From the NCBI RefSeq assembly GCF_004210375.1, contig NC_134825.1:62549558-62613557 (forward strand): DNA of 64,000 nt, read 5' to 3'. The position numbers and the translations under genes are program-made. Position 1 is the stretch's first letter; each line of letters begins with the position of its first letter. The notes beneath the pieces are model-generated. The model searched no databases. It was not told the DNA's origin and saw only the letters and a list, made by a program, of their open reading frames with translations. Shown here piece by piece: positions 13,201 to 25,200 of the stretch. This stretch comes from Tachypleus tridentatus. Lineage: Eukaryota; Arthropoda; Merostomata; Xiphosura; Limulidae.

Positions 13201-16200
13201 ATTATTTTCCATATTGAGGATATTTGGACGTGTAAAAAGAGTGTCACATATAGCTAAAGCCTTTATAAATGAACATAAAACTACATTTTTTTCAACTAAA
13301 TATTAATTAGTGTGTATCAACATCAACAAAATTGAAAATGCTGTTAAACCGTTCTTTATTACTTCTTAAAGACTGGGAAACAAACATCTGTAAAATAGTT
13401 CAAGCATTTATTTTGATAAATATTCGTGTTAATATGACAAATAATAAGTAAGACGTAAGTAACTTCACAACGCCCTCTGTGTTTTTCTGCGTATCTAAAA
13501 CTAAACTTTGAAGTGGAAGAGTTGTTTATTTATAAACGTGGTAGGGAAATAGCAGTTGAGTTTGTTTGTTTAGCCACTTCGTATTATTTGTCTCTGAAGG
13601 TTAAAAAAGTTTAGCATTTAGTTGACTGTATTCTTTTTTTGTCCGTATGTGATGTTACTCAATTTTAAAACAGTGTGACCTTTCGATTGTTCTAACGTGT
13701 GCATTCCGTAAGATTTACGAGTTTTATGTCATGTAACCATGAACATTTATTTCGAATAAAGTGTTGTTGAAATTAATCTTATTGGTATCCTTCAAAAATA
13801 AAGTACTACGCTTTGAAATCTGTGGTCCTGCAGTGGATTAGGGGCAAATTTATTAACTTGAACACTAAAATGCAGAGTTTGATTCTCCGCCATGGACAGC
13901 CGATAGATAATCCATTATACACGTTTGCGCTAAAACAAACAATCTTAAATCTGTAAATATAGTTGAATATGCATTATTTTGCTAGTACGTGTTTTTAATC
14001 TGAATTTCATTTACTTTTACCTAATTTTTACCTAAAAATACTTTTCTTAAATCAGACTACTTTAACTTTTCGTTCCAAAATTACTCTACTTTGTTGCTCT
14101 ATCGTGTTTTTTTTTCAACAACAAAACATGAAAAACATTTACATTTTGAACATGAAATACATTATCATTCTTGATTAATTTAAGCGAAAAAACTATTGGG
14201 AACGTTTTCCTATTAGATTATGTTGCTCCTACCAAACCCATGCGAATATTCCAAATCTACCACAGACATATGAAGACAGTTCCATTCTACTCTCTTTGAA
14301 TATATATATATATTTATTATGAGACTTTCAGATGTATGGATGATGTCCCGAGCGAGACTATTTCTAAAAGTAGCTAAAACGTGTAAGTTTTATTTTCTCA
14401 AGATTCATGATCTCAGAAAAACACGTAAATGCAAAACGTCTTGAGGAAAAATTATAAAAACCGAGACCCGAGAGCTTTCGAAAAGACTCTTCTCAAGGTT
14501 CTGTAGTTATTCTTTTCTGCAAATTTGCAGTTGTTGCTGTTTCAAGACTGTTACTATTAACAGCCGAATTTTAAAATTCAAATTTTGTCTCCAGCAATAT
14601 TGACATTTTTTCCATTTTATTTAAAACAAGTGAATAGTTATTTGTATGTATCCAACACTAGAAAAATGAATGGTTATCTGTGTGCATCCAACAATAAAAG
14701 AATGAATGGTTATCTCTATGTATCCAACACTAGAGGAATGAGTGGTTATCTCTACGCATCCAACACTAGAAGAATGAGTGGTTATCTTTACGCATCCAAC
14801 ACTAGAAGAATGAGTGGTTATCTTTACGCATCCAACACTAGAAGAATGAATGGTTAATTCTGCGTCCAACACTAGAAGAATGAGTGGTTATCTTTACGCA
14901 TCCAACACTAGAAGAATGAGTGGTTATCTCTACGCATCCAACACATGAAGAATGAATGGTTAATTCTGCGTCCAACACTAGAAGAATGAGTGGTTATCTT
15001 TACGCATCCAACACTAGAAGAATGAGTGGTTATCTCTACGCATCCAACACTAGAAGAATGAGTGGTTATCTCTACGCATCCAACACTAGAAGAAGGAATG
15101 GTTATCTGTATGCATGTAACAAATACGAGAAGAATTTTCCGAGGACTACGCAATACTGTAAAAAATTACTTTTGAAATATATAACTTACTGTTATTGGAG
15201 TTCCAATAGTTAGATACACAACAGTGAAGAAAATAACTGTACTCTGAAATATCAGTTAACGGAACTTTTTGAGAATTCTGTTCTGAAAATTGAGATACTA
15301 GCCATCTTCGTGTGCTACTCTTTTCTTTGTGATTCTTTCTCACTGACATTGTGTATATATTATGCACTTTAATAGCTACCATTTCAAAATTTTCTTTTTA
15401 AGATTGCCCATAGGTGTTGCAGTAAATATTAAATATTTTAATTCCTCATTAAGTATCATATCTATATTTCTTAAACCAACACGAATTTGTTTTGATAGAA
15501 GTATTGCTATTAATTATTACAGTCGTCAGCCCAGATCAACAAGATATATCTGAGGATCATCTGTTGGTAACTTTCCAGACTTCAGGAGGTGGCTCAAGTA
15601 AGTGATTAATTGGATAACACTATATGGCCTACAAACTTACACAGAATTCATATTTACGGCAAAGAGCAAGAGTACTCAACTGGTGACCACCCAAGGCAGT
15701 GGCCACAGGAGCTTTTTGTAGTTTGTTTGTTGTTAATAATTAATACTACTTATTAAAACTGCATTCTTATAACACCTTTTATAATTAAAATGCTTACAAT
15801 GAAGTCTTAAAATTGAACACTTTGACATCCAAAAATTAAAGAATACTGTAGTAGTTATGTTAATTTGGAAGATAAAACACCATTGAAGATGCCATGACTC
15901 GCTCTGTCTGTTTTTTGTACTTTATAGGCTTTCTAAGTATGTTAAACACTAATCTATAGGTCACTGTGGTTACTTTGAGGTTAAAACAAAGTAAAACTTT
16001 TGTGTAATCATAATCGCACACAAAAATTCTTTGTATATATATGTGTGAACTTAAAATATTATTATTGTAAAACCACATTAAACCGAAACAAAATATAATG
16101 ACTTAATATATCGTTCTAAAAGAATAGTGTCGTAAAGCGATATCATTTTGAAGTGGGTAATATGGAAAATTAGTGATAATCTGTATGTTTACAGTGTAAA

Positions 16201-19200
16201 CTAATTATAATTTGAGAAATACTCTAGCAACTTGTACAGTAGAGCAAAAAATTGCAATGTACAGTTTTTACAGTATATAATACTAGTTTTTAAAACAGGA
16301 ACGACGTTTCGAACACTGGTGCAATCATTATGAAGCACACAAGTTTTTATATTAAATAATCTTTTGGTATTTGAATCAACATTTAAAGTCCAATTATATA
16401 TTTAAATTGTAGAATTGATTGTTGTTACTTATTTATGTAAATATAAATCCGCGTGAATTTTACAGAATTATTTATGTATGGCTAAAGAAAAACAATCTAA
16501 AAATGAATACATATTAAAAAAAAACTATGGAATAATTTTTGGAACTTGTTTGCACAAGATTATGAATGTGTGGGGGAAATAATGAACAAAGATATATAGA
16601 GATGTGCCTGGAAATTTGGGCATATGAGTAAAATCACAATTTTTTAAAACAGAACATCACAGTACTAAACCATGAGCCTGACATTAACAGAATAAAAGTC
16701 AGAAAAATTTTATTAATGAAAACAATCAATTCAATAATTAACAAATTTGCAAGCACTAGTATATATATATTTTTATCGTTATTTTTACATACATTTCTAC
16801 ACTTTGGGCCCGGCATGGCCAGGTGGCTGGGTACTCAATTTGTAATCTGAGTATCACGAGTTACAATCCCCGTCACTCCAAATATACTCGCCCTTTCAGC
16901 CGTGGGGGCGTCATAATGTTACAATCAATCCCATTATTCGTTTGAAAAGAGTAGCCCAAGAGTTGGCGGTGGGTGGTGATGACTAGCTGCTTTCCCTCTT
17001 GTCTTACACTGCTAAATTAGGAACGGCCAGTGTAGATAGCCCCCGCGTAGCTTTGCACGAAATAAAAAAAAAAAAAACAAACAAATATTGCCCGGCATGG
17101 CCAAGTGTGTTAAGGCGTTCGACTCGTAATCCGAGGGTCGCGGGTTCGAATCCCGGTCGCACAAAACATGCTCGCCCTTTCAGCCGTGGGGGCATTATAA
17201 TGTGACGGTCAATCCCACTATTCGTTAGTAAAAGAGTAGTCCAAGAGTTGGCGGTGGGTGGTGATGACTAGCTGCCTTCCCTTTAGTCTTACACTACTAA
17301 ATTAGGGATGGGTAGCGCAGATAGCCCTCGAGTAGCTTTGCACGAAATTCAAAAACAAACAAACAAACAATTACTAGTCTGTAAGTTTTTATTTATTTAT
17401 TTCCGGGTTATTTTTGTTTAACCATACATACATAATTCTGTAAAACTCGCACGGGTTAATATTTACATGAATAAGTAACAACAATGAATTCTAAAATTTA
17501 TATACATTGTTGGATTCGAAATGTTGATTTAAATACTAAAACAATCTTTACTGTAAAAACGTGTGTACTTGATAATGCTCGCACTGGTGATCAAAACGTC
17601 GTACCTGTTCTAAAAACTAGTCTTACTATAAAAGGTGTTAATTATAATAAAATATACTTTAATCAGTAAATAAACTAAAAAGGAAATTATTAAAAAATGA
17701 TTGAAAATTATAAAATGTTTCTAAAACACAAACGTTTAAAAGTCAAATATTCGTTCAGCTTTTTTTTTCACTTAAATCAGGGACCTGATTATGTGATCTA
17801 TTATGTAAAAAGAATAGTTGGTACAGATGGTTTGATCAATGTATAGTTAGTTCATAACGGAGTATTGTAGCAACAGAGACAGTAAGGGCACGACTTAGCA
17901 TCGATTGTGTTTGCTTAGAATCAAAGTTTTGATAAAATTCAAATCTCTGAAAGAGCTGTTTTTAAGCTATATTTGACATTTAGAGTCATTTGAAGCGTCG
18001 TGACACGTATGCCAAAAGCATTATATCTGTAGAACTTCCTGGATAAACCAAACACAAAGTTTCATTTGTTTGGGAACGATTGAAGGAGACAAGACACGAT
18101 GTCAAGTTGCAATTTAAACACGTCACTTTATTGGTGCAAAGAAAACCAAAGAAAATCTCTGGTTAAATGTCGGTACTTTTGATTTATGATTAAAAACTGA
18201 AACGTAAAAATAAAGGAAGAAATTAATTAATTAATTTGAATGAAGTGAACAGCGATAATACATTAGTGATATTTGATAAAGATAAATGAAAATAACAGTT
18301 ATTAAAAATAAATTTCAAGTGTACGTGATCAGTAACGTCAGAAGAAATAAATCATCGAAGAGAGGACTTCAGAATCGCGAAAACTCTAAGTACTTAAGGT
18401 AAAGGTGTGACGACCACACATATCAGTCGATGCTATGATTAGTAGCTCATAAAGTCGTTATTAAAAACACGTTAACTACTGATGTTTTCCCACATTTTTT
18501 TTAATTTCTTCATCTGTGATTTTGAGCAGCAATATTGGTTATGCAATACTTTGCTGTTTTTGTGTTAAAACCATAGACCATAAGATCGCTTAAATCTAAT
18601 TATTATTTAGTTACTAATTTGATAACTAGACACTAATTATGTGATCGTATAAGCTCCAAATCGTAACAACAACAAAACGAATCTCTCTTAAAAACGCCAA
18701 AAATTGCATTTCATAATTCATCTCTTTCTGTTTTTGGCAAACCAGAGAACTAAATCACAAGAATCATGGAACATCTCTGCTCCATATAATAGTCACAGAG
18801 AAGTTTTCTTCAAAGTAAATTAAGTTACATTATACTATGAAACAGTACATAAATTATGGCAACTGGAGCTTAATTTACTCGACTGAATTGAGGTTGGTCT
18901 AAATTAATATGCAAAAACATTTACAGATATAACAGGAGAATGAAGTATGGGTATGTGGATACCACACATATGTGCTTGAAGGGATTGAGGTTCGGTAGGT
19001 GCGCAGTCCACTTCATTTGTTCAACCACTGTATTTTTGAGGAATACGCCAACGAGCTTAGCATAGTGGAGGTGGGTACGTGTTATCTAAATGGGGTTGTA
19101 TCGGTTACAAGGTCCTTTCCAACCAAGTAACGAGTATTATCTAATTGTAAGATGAAGAGTAATTCATCTATAACAGAACTATTATTAGCCATATATATAT

Positions 19201-22200
19201 GGCTGCTGCTCTAATGATCATGTTGTAGGTGTTGGCACTATTACAAAGGAGGTGCTTTACGTTTTACCCTGAATGTGATGCACACAGACCAGTCTTGAGA
19301 AGTTTGTTTATACTGTCTGTGTAGTGATACAGGTGCGACTACAAACATCTGCTTAACGCTTGGAACACAAGTGACAGATAGCTACATTTTGTTTTAGTTG
19401 GAAATCAGCTTTTTCCAGGTGTTTAAGCAACTGCAGAATGATATTAAAGTAACTGTATACTTATTTCGTTTAGAACATAATTAAGTCTTACAAACCATAT
19501 TTGGAATGGTTTCAAATTATTTATGTCACATTTTATTTATCCTTAACCATCAATACCAGCTGTTCTAACTGTACCAGTCGTATAGTACAAACTGTATAGT
19601 AACTTTTAATCCATCCTGTTTTGATAGTTTTAAGGAAAAGAGCTCTATTTTGGAAAGCATACATCAATTGCATCTTTCTAGTATACCATTTCCAAAGCTT
19701 AAAAATAATGTTCTCTTATCCAGAATAAAAACAAACTTAAGGATGGACTAAAATTGTAAGCAAGTGGCTACTAATTAAAGTGTATTTTTTATGGAGTTCA
19801 TCTTTCCGGGGTTTTCTTTTTGGGTATGAATGGTATTAGTTTAGAATTGTCTATCTTTCATATGTCTGACGACTTTCAACTTGAGTGAAGATTCAAATTT
19901 TTATACTCTGGGGATCTAGTAATGAATAATTTGAAACACTTAAAAGTGAGATGTTCCTCAAAGTGTTGACTTAAGACAGAATTCTGAGCCCACTGCACAC
20001 AAATTGATATAGGATAAGTTGTATAAATACTAATCATCATATGTTTTATCTATTTGATTATGAACTTAAAGGATATTATTAATCGCATCCTTATCAGCAG
20101 AGTTACCTTTTCAACACTGTAACGTAAGGAAAGTATTCTTCCTTACTGTTATTAAAAAAAAGTTTATAATTTTTTAACTACAATTTTACTCCTTTTATCT
20201 TAGCTTGTAATTCTGGTAGACTCAGTTATCCTCATGGCTCCACTTGGCATCCTGTTATTGGTCCATTAGGACAGATGGATTGTGTAATTTGCAAATGCCA
20301 GGTACGATAGCATGTATGAATACCGTATATTATTTTTCAAAAATTGAATTTAAGTAATGATGGAAAAGTAAGATACCTTGTGTGCCTTTTTTTAAACAAA
20401 CAAACAAACAATAAGTATAACTAATATAATCCTTTTTTTCTGACAGTTATAATGTTATTTAGACGGATTTTATAACCACAGATATTTGATTAAAACAATA
20501 CAACAGGAATCTTAGATTAAAGCGCATTATCAATAATTGTTTGGTTAATAATTAGTTTAAAACTTATTGATTAAATCTTGAATAAAAAATAATCATAGTT
20601 CAATAAAATTGATAACACGAGGACAATAAATGTTGCACTTGCAAAGTAATGAGATAAGAAAATATTTATTTGTCCATTTCTATATAATAAACGTACAATC
20701 TTAGTTTTTTCGTGGTATAAATAAGTTCATTCTGTGCTAACACAGCTTTCAAAATAACTAATGCGAGTAAAACACAACTTGTATATTCTCGAATACATAT
20801 GTTTTTAGACTAGTAATACGTCTATGGTGGCCCGGCATGGACTGGTGGTTAAGGCACTCGACTCGTAATCTGAGGTTCGCAGGTTCGAATCCCCGTCACA
20901 CCAAACATGCTCGCTCTTTCAGCCATGGGGGCGTTATAATGTAACGATCAATTCCACTATTCGTTGGTAAAAGAGTAGCCCAAGAATTGGCGGTGGGTGG
21001 TAATGACTAGCTGCCTTCCCTCTAGTTTTACACCGCTAAATTAGGGACGGCTAACGTAGATAGCCCTCGAGTAGTTTTGCGCGAAATTCAAAACAAAACA
21101 AAAACCAAAGTTGGTATGAACGAATTAAATCTCCGAATGTCGTGTAAATCTTACCATTAATTACGAGTTAAAAATTTCAATCTATAAGTGAAATATATCC
21201 CTTATTCGACCGTTTATTTGATGGAATAATAATTGTGCCATGAACTTTCTATTAAAAAAATATTTGAAAAAACATATTTCAATTTGAAATATTATTGGAC
21301 TAAATGTTGTGTTATTTACGGCTATCAGTTTTTTTTGGGGGGGGGTAGGCAGGGAGGAAAGCGCATTATCGTGAACATAGGCTCATTTTTCGTTAAATCT
21401 TGTCTTCTTTTAGATGGGGAAAATTGAATGTAGTCGTCTAACTTGTTCATCAGAAACGCTCACGTGTGATAAACCTCAGAAGGTCATAGGTCATTGCTGT
21501 CCGTTATGTGTAAGCAAAGGTCAGTAGCACTAGCAAAATATGAGGTTAATCCTGTAAGAGAGAAAACATTTCTTGTAATAGTGGAGTTCTGTAAATTATT
21601 TCAAACTATCTAATGTATGCATTTTAGGGAAAATACGTGGAGGTTTAATTAAAAATAAGTTATTTGAAAATTGTGGATAACAGAGAATGTAATGTTAAAA
21701 AAATTTAAAACAAAATGTGATTAAAACAAGAAATGCTAATATTTCAAGTAATGTCTTAAAATATTGCAGAAGGAAGCTTGATTGCACTAACATGAACAGA
21801 AATAACGCTTTGTAAATTAGGCCTAAATTCAAAACGCATGCTTTTAAACTATTAAAGCAACCACTTTTGCTAAGCAAGTCTCGAATGAAGAAGTATCGAA
21901 GAAATTGTTTGAAAGTAACCTGAAACGTAACACAACTTTAAGTTTTACAACATTTGTATAGTCTTAAAGCGTGACTACTGAGATGGCTCATAGAGGGAAG
22001 ATTATAGTGACGAATAGTGAATTTTCATACGATGGGTTCAAAAAGATCTTTATAGAGATAAGGTGAACACTCTACATCTTAAAACCTGACTATCAAAGTT
22101 CTGCACTTATACTTGAAACATGAAAGTCAACACAGTAATAAAGATGACGCTTTACATCAAATTGAAGCTTCCCCACTACTCCAACTTTGAGTCAGAAAAG

Positions 22201-25200
22201 GTTATTCTGTTAGCGCAAGATATATGAAATTTAAAAATGTTGGTGAAAACTGTTATTGTTACTACAAAACCTTGTTAAGTGATGAGTAATACTTTTACAG
22301 GCCAAGTCATTATATCACCTGAGGCAAAAGTGAGTATTAAGTGAATTGTGTTTAATGCAATGCAAACAACATAACACTAAACGCCTGAAAACCAGTTTTG
22401 AAATTTGGTTTGACCTATATCCGTTGTCGATATAAAAACTAAAACGAGCAGTTATCTCTTGTTGCAACTTTTTGTGAAAAGTATTTTTCAAATGCGAATA
22501 CTTAGGAGAGACCTAAGGTTACTATAAAATAATCTCATTTCTAATTCAATGTTAAAGTTAAGTTTAATTTATACATTGGTTAATGAAACTAATTTATTAC
22601 ACATTTATATAGGTTTATTCATTTACTACGATAATTCTTAAATGAGACAATACTGTTTAATAAGAGAAGCCTTTTTTTTATTTGGAAGATAGAAAATAAT
22701 TGGTATTTACATATAGAAATATTGAAAATTTGAGTGTGTATGTAAGAATTAATTTGTTTTTCCAACTAAGTAACTGATAAGTTTCCAACTTTCATAGACG
22801 ACCAAGTTTCCCCAGTAGTCGGTTCTGTTCAGTCCGGTTTTTCTATGGTCGAGATGTCACAAAATAAGAAAATTTGCGTGTCTAAACGACGAAACTACAT
22901 AGTCTTCAAAAACCGTGCTTTCATTGTTAAAAGTGGTTATTATCAGTTCGCTTTTCAGAAGTTAAAAGACAGAGGAAACATTAGACTTTTGTCTTGGGCA
23001 ACAAAAGAAGGTAAGACAGTCTTGGTAACCATAATTAAGCACTCAAAGCAATCCTGAAACGGATCATTAGTTCACACGTACATACTTACCCTAACACGTG
23101 TTCTATGTTTGATAACAATCTTAAGAAATCGCTTGGACAAGAGACCCTTGAAATTAAACCGTTGAGGATCTAGAGATAGTAGATACTCTCTCATTTTATT
23201 TTCAGGAACGTTTGTGTTTAAATTAATTTGATGTGAATATATGTTAATATCAGATCTTTTAAATATTAGTTGCTTTTGCTTTTCAACTAAGCAGAGGAAT
23301 TCTCATCTGTTTATATCTGTTGACACTAAATTAGAATATTAAGATTCACATTTGCATTCTGGTAGACAAAGTTAACTTGTAGATTTTACTTGTAACTAAG
23401 AGCAATAAATAAGAGCTGAAGACACACTGACAACATTCTAAATGTAACTTACAAGCGATACAAAAATAAGTGATATAAATACTTTGTTGTACATTGTTTA
23501 ACGATAGAAGTACACAGTACCTTGAATTCAGTCTACACCAGTTCACATAAAATAACATGTTAAGGGATTATAAATGAACAATCAACAACAAATGCGCAAA
23601 GAGATTCCTAAAATTATGTACATTTACTCTGTTTTTAAGAAATCTTTCCCTTCAAGATAAATGTTTATTACACTAGTCCTATTCATACCTTTAAAAGGCT
23701 CGGTTTAATCTTTTTATCGTTATGGCTTTCTTATGTCGTCTCTTGGAATGATTAATTGCAATATTTTTATTTTGTAGCACGTTCTCACTGCACTATCAGA
23801 AACTGGTTGCCTAAGGTATCTTACATCATAACAGTATTCTTATTTTCCTTTCTTGTCCTGTTCCACCAACGTATCTCTTGCCGCAGCTGCGACTGAAACA
23901 GTATACTAGTATTCTTTCCATTTTCGTGTTTTACACGAGTTTTTACTTTCCCTGCTGAGTTGAGTAGCTTTATTTTAAGCCTGAAACTTACTTTGTGGAT
24001 TTATTCAGTCAGAATCTCCTTCAACTTTTCACTATTCTAAGAATTTAAGACTAAGTTAAAAAGCTAAATTGGTCGTCTGATCTATTTATAACAAATTTTT
24101 GTTGACACTTGCTGGATTAAATAACTTGTTGAATGCAGACTTTAAGCAAACCACAGAAATTACCGTGACATTATGCAACATTTTTGTTGTAGTTATTGTG
24201 ATATTAATTACAGTATTATGTTCGTTAGGATTCTAGCTGTGCCAGTTTTTGTGCCAGACGTTAAGTGAAACATTGACTTCAGAAATCACTGTGATGTTAT
24301 GCAACAATTTTTCTTGTAGTTATTGTGATATCAATTACAGTATTATGTTCTTTAGCATTCCAGCTGTGCCTGTTTTTGTGGTACTTAGGTGATAGCGTAC
24401 TTGGTTTTGAAGAGCTTTCTTCTTGTGAATCAGTACCTATATTATTCTCACTTGTAATTGGTAAACTGATCATGACTAGGGGATGGTTATGAAACCATTC
24501 TAATTTGTTGAATTTGGCCATTTTAGAAATTTCGTCCACAAAAGGAAACATAATTTCAGGTTCTCAAGTTGCTTATCAAGTCTCTTCATCACGACTCACT
24601 GAAGATCCATAGAAATAGTAATTGTTGGTGTTCCATCGATCATTCTGAACTACTTTAAATCCACGACTAGTGGATATTTGCGTTCAAATATAGTATAAGT
24701 CATAACCTAGGTGATCGTAGGTACAGATATGTGTGTGTGTGCTGCCTCAGGGTTTCGTGATTCCTCACTTTCCTCAGGACAAAATTAAGTGCACCTGAAT
24801 TTGAAGTTCTAATTTTTTTTTAAAGTGATGTCATATATAAACTTCCTAATAAACCTGTCTTACCTACTGGGATTCATTCTAGCATCTGCTGGAAGGAGAA
24901 AAGACCTAGATGAAGGATGATGGTTTCAATAAATTGTGATGAATTTACTAAATGATATGTAGGTGAATCAATGCACACTCAATTAAACAGAGATGTTTCT
25001 TTGTTAATTTTTAAGCTACCATAAATATCTGGAGCTATGTTATGACATGGCTTTAAATGTCCCAAATTTCCCTTGCTCACCGATTTACTTGTTCAATTTT
25101 CCACCACGTCTGTTGGATCTGATGTTAATTGCTCAGAATTGTTAATAAACTGAATAATAAAGTTGAATCTTCATTTCACAGGCTGTAGTATTTGCAATAG

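Larger units (their letters stand above)
9943..15522. other. Intron of chordin-like gene
   Basis: Holds a SINE-B fragment (11270-11375), a diverged SINE-A (12826-13082), a SINE-B (13824-13945), a possible Penelope-like relic (14320-14520) and a 36-bp minisatellite (14640-15120). No further exon with CHRDL-like coding sense was seen. Confidence 0.7.
15598..20203. other. Intron of chordin-like gene
   Basis: Contains two head-to-tail SINE-A copies (16806-17370). A perfect 18-bp AT-rich palindrome lies at 19187-19204. The rest is AT-rich non-coding sequence, with nothing recognisable in 17371-20203. Confidence 0.7.

Noticed and set aside
14585..15213. Repeat-containing secreted or structural protein
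   Set aside because: The open frames come from a 36-bp minisatellite with in-array stops; no start context, splice sites or domain.
17004..17205. Small proteins on either strand
   Set aside because: They are read-through of SINE-A sequence. The same peptide recurs wherever SINE-A occurs (for example 51226-51438).
22301..22329. Extra 29-nt exon of the chordin-like gene
   Set aside because: A good acceptor and GTGAGT donor, but its outgoing phase (0) does not fit the next exon, whereas direct joining of 21519 to 22798 does.
24297..24551. 84-codon - strand protein in a chordin-like intron
   Set aside because: It overlaps a tandem duplication, is antisense within an intron, and shows no recognisable domain.
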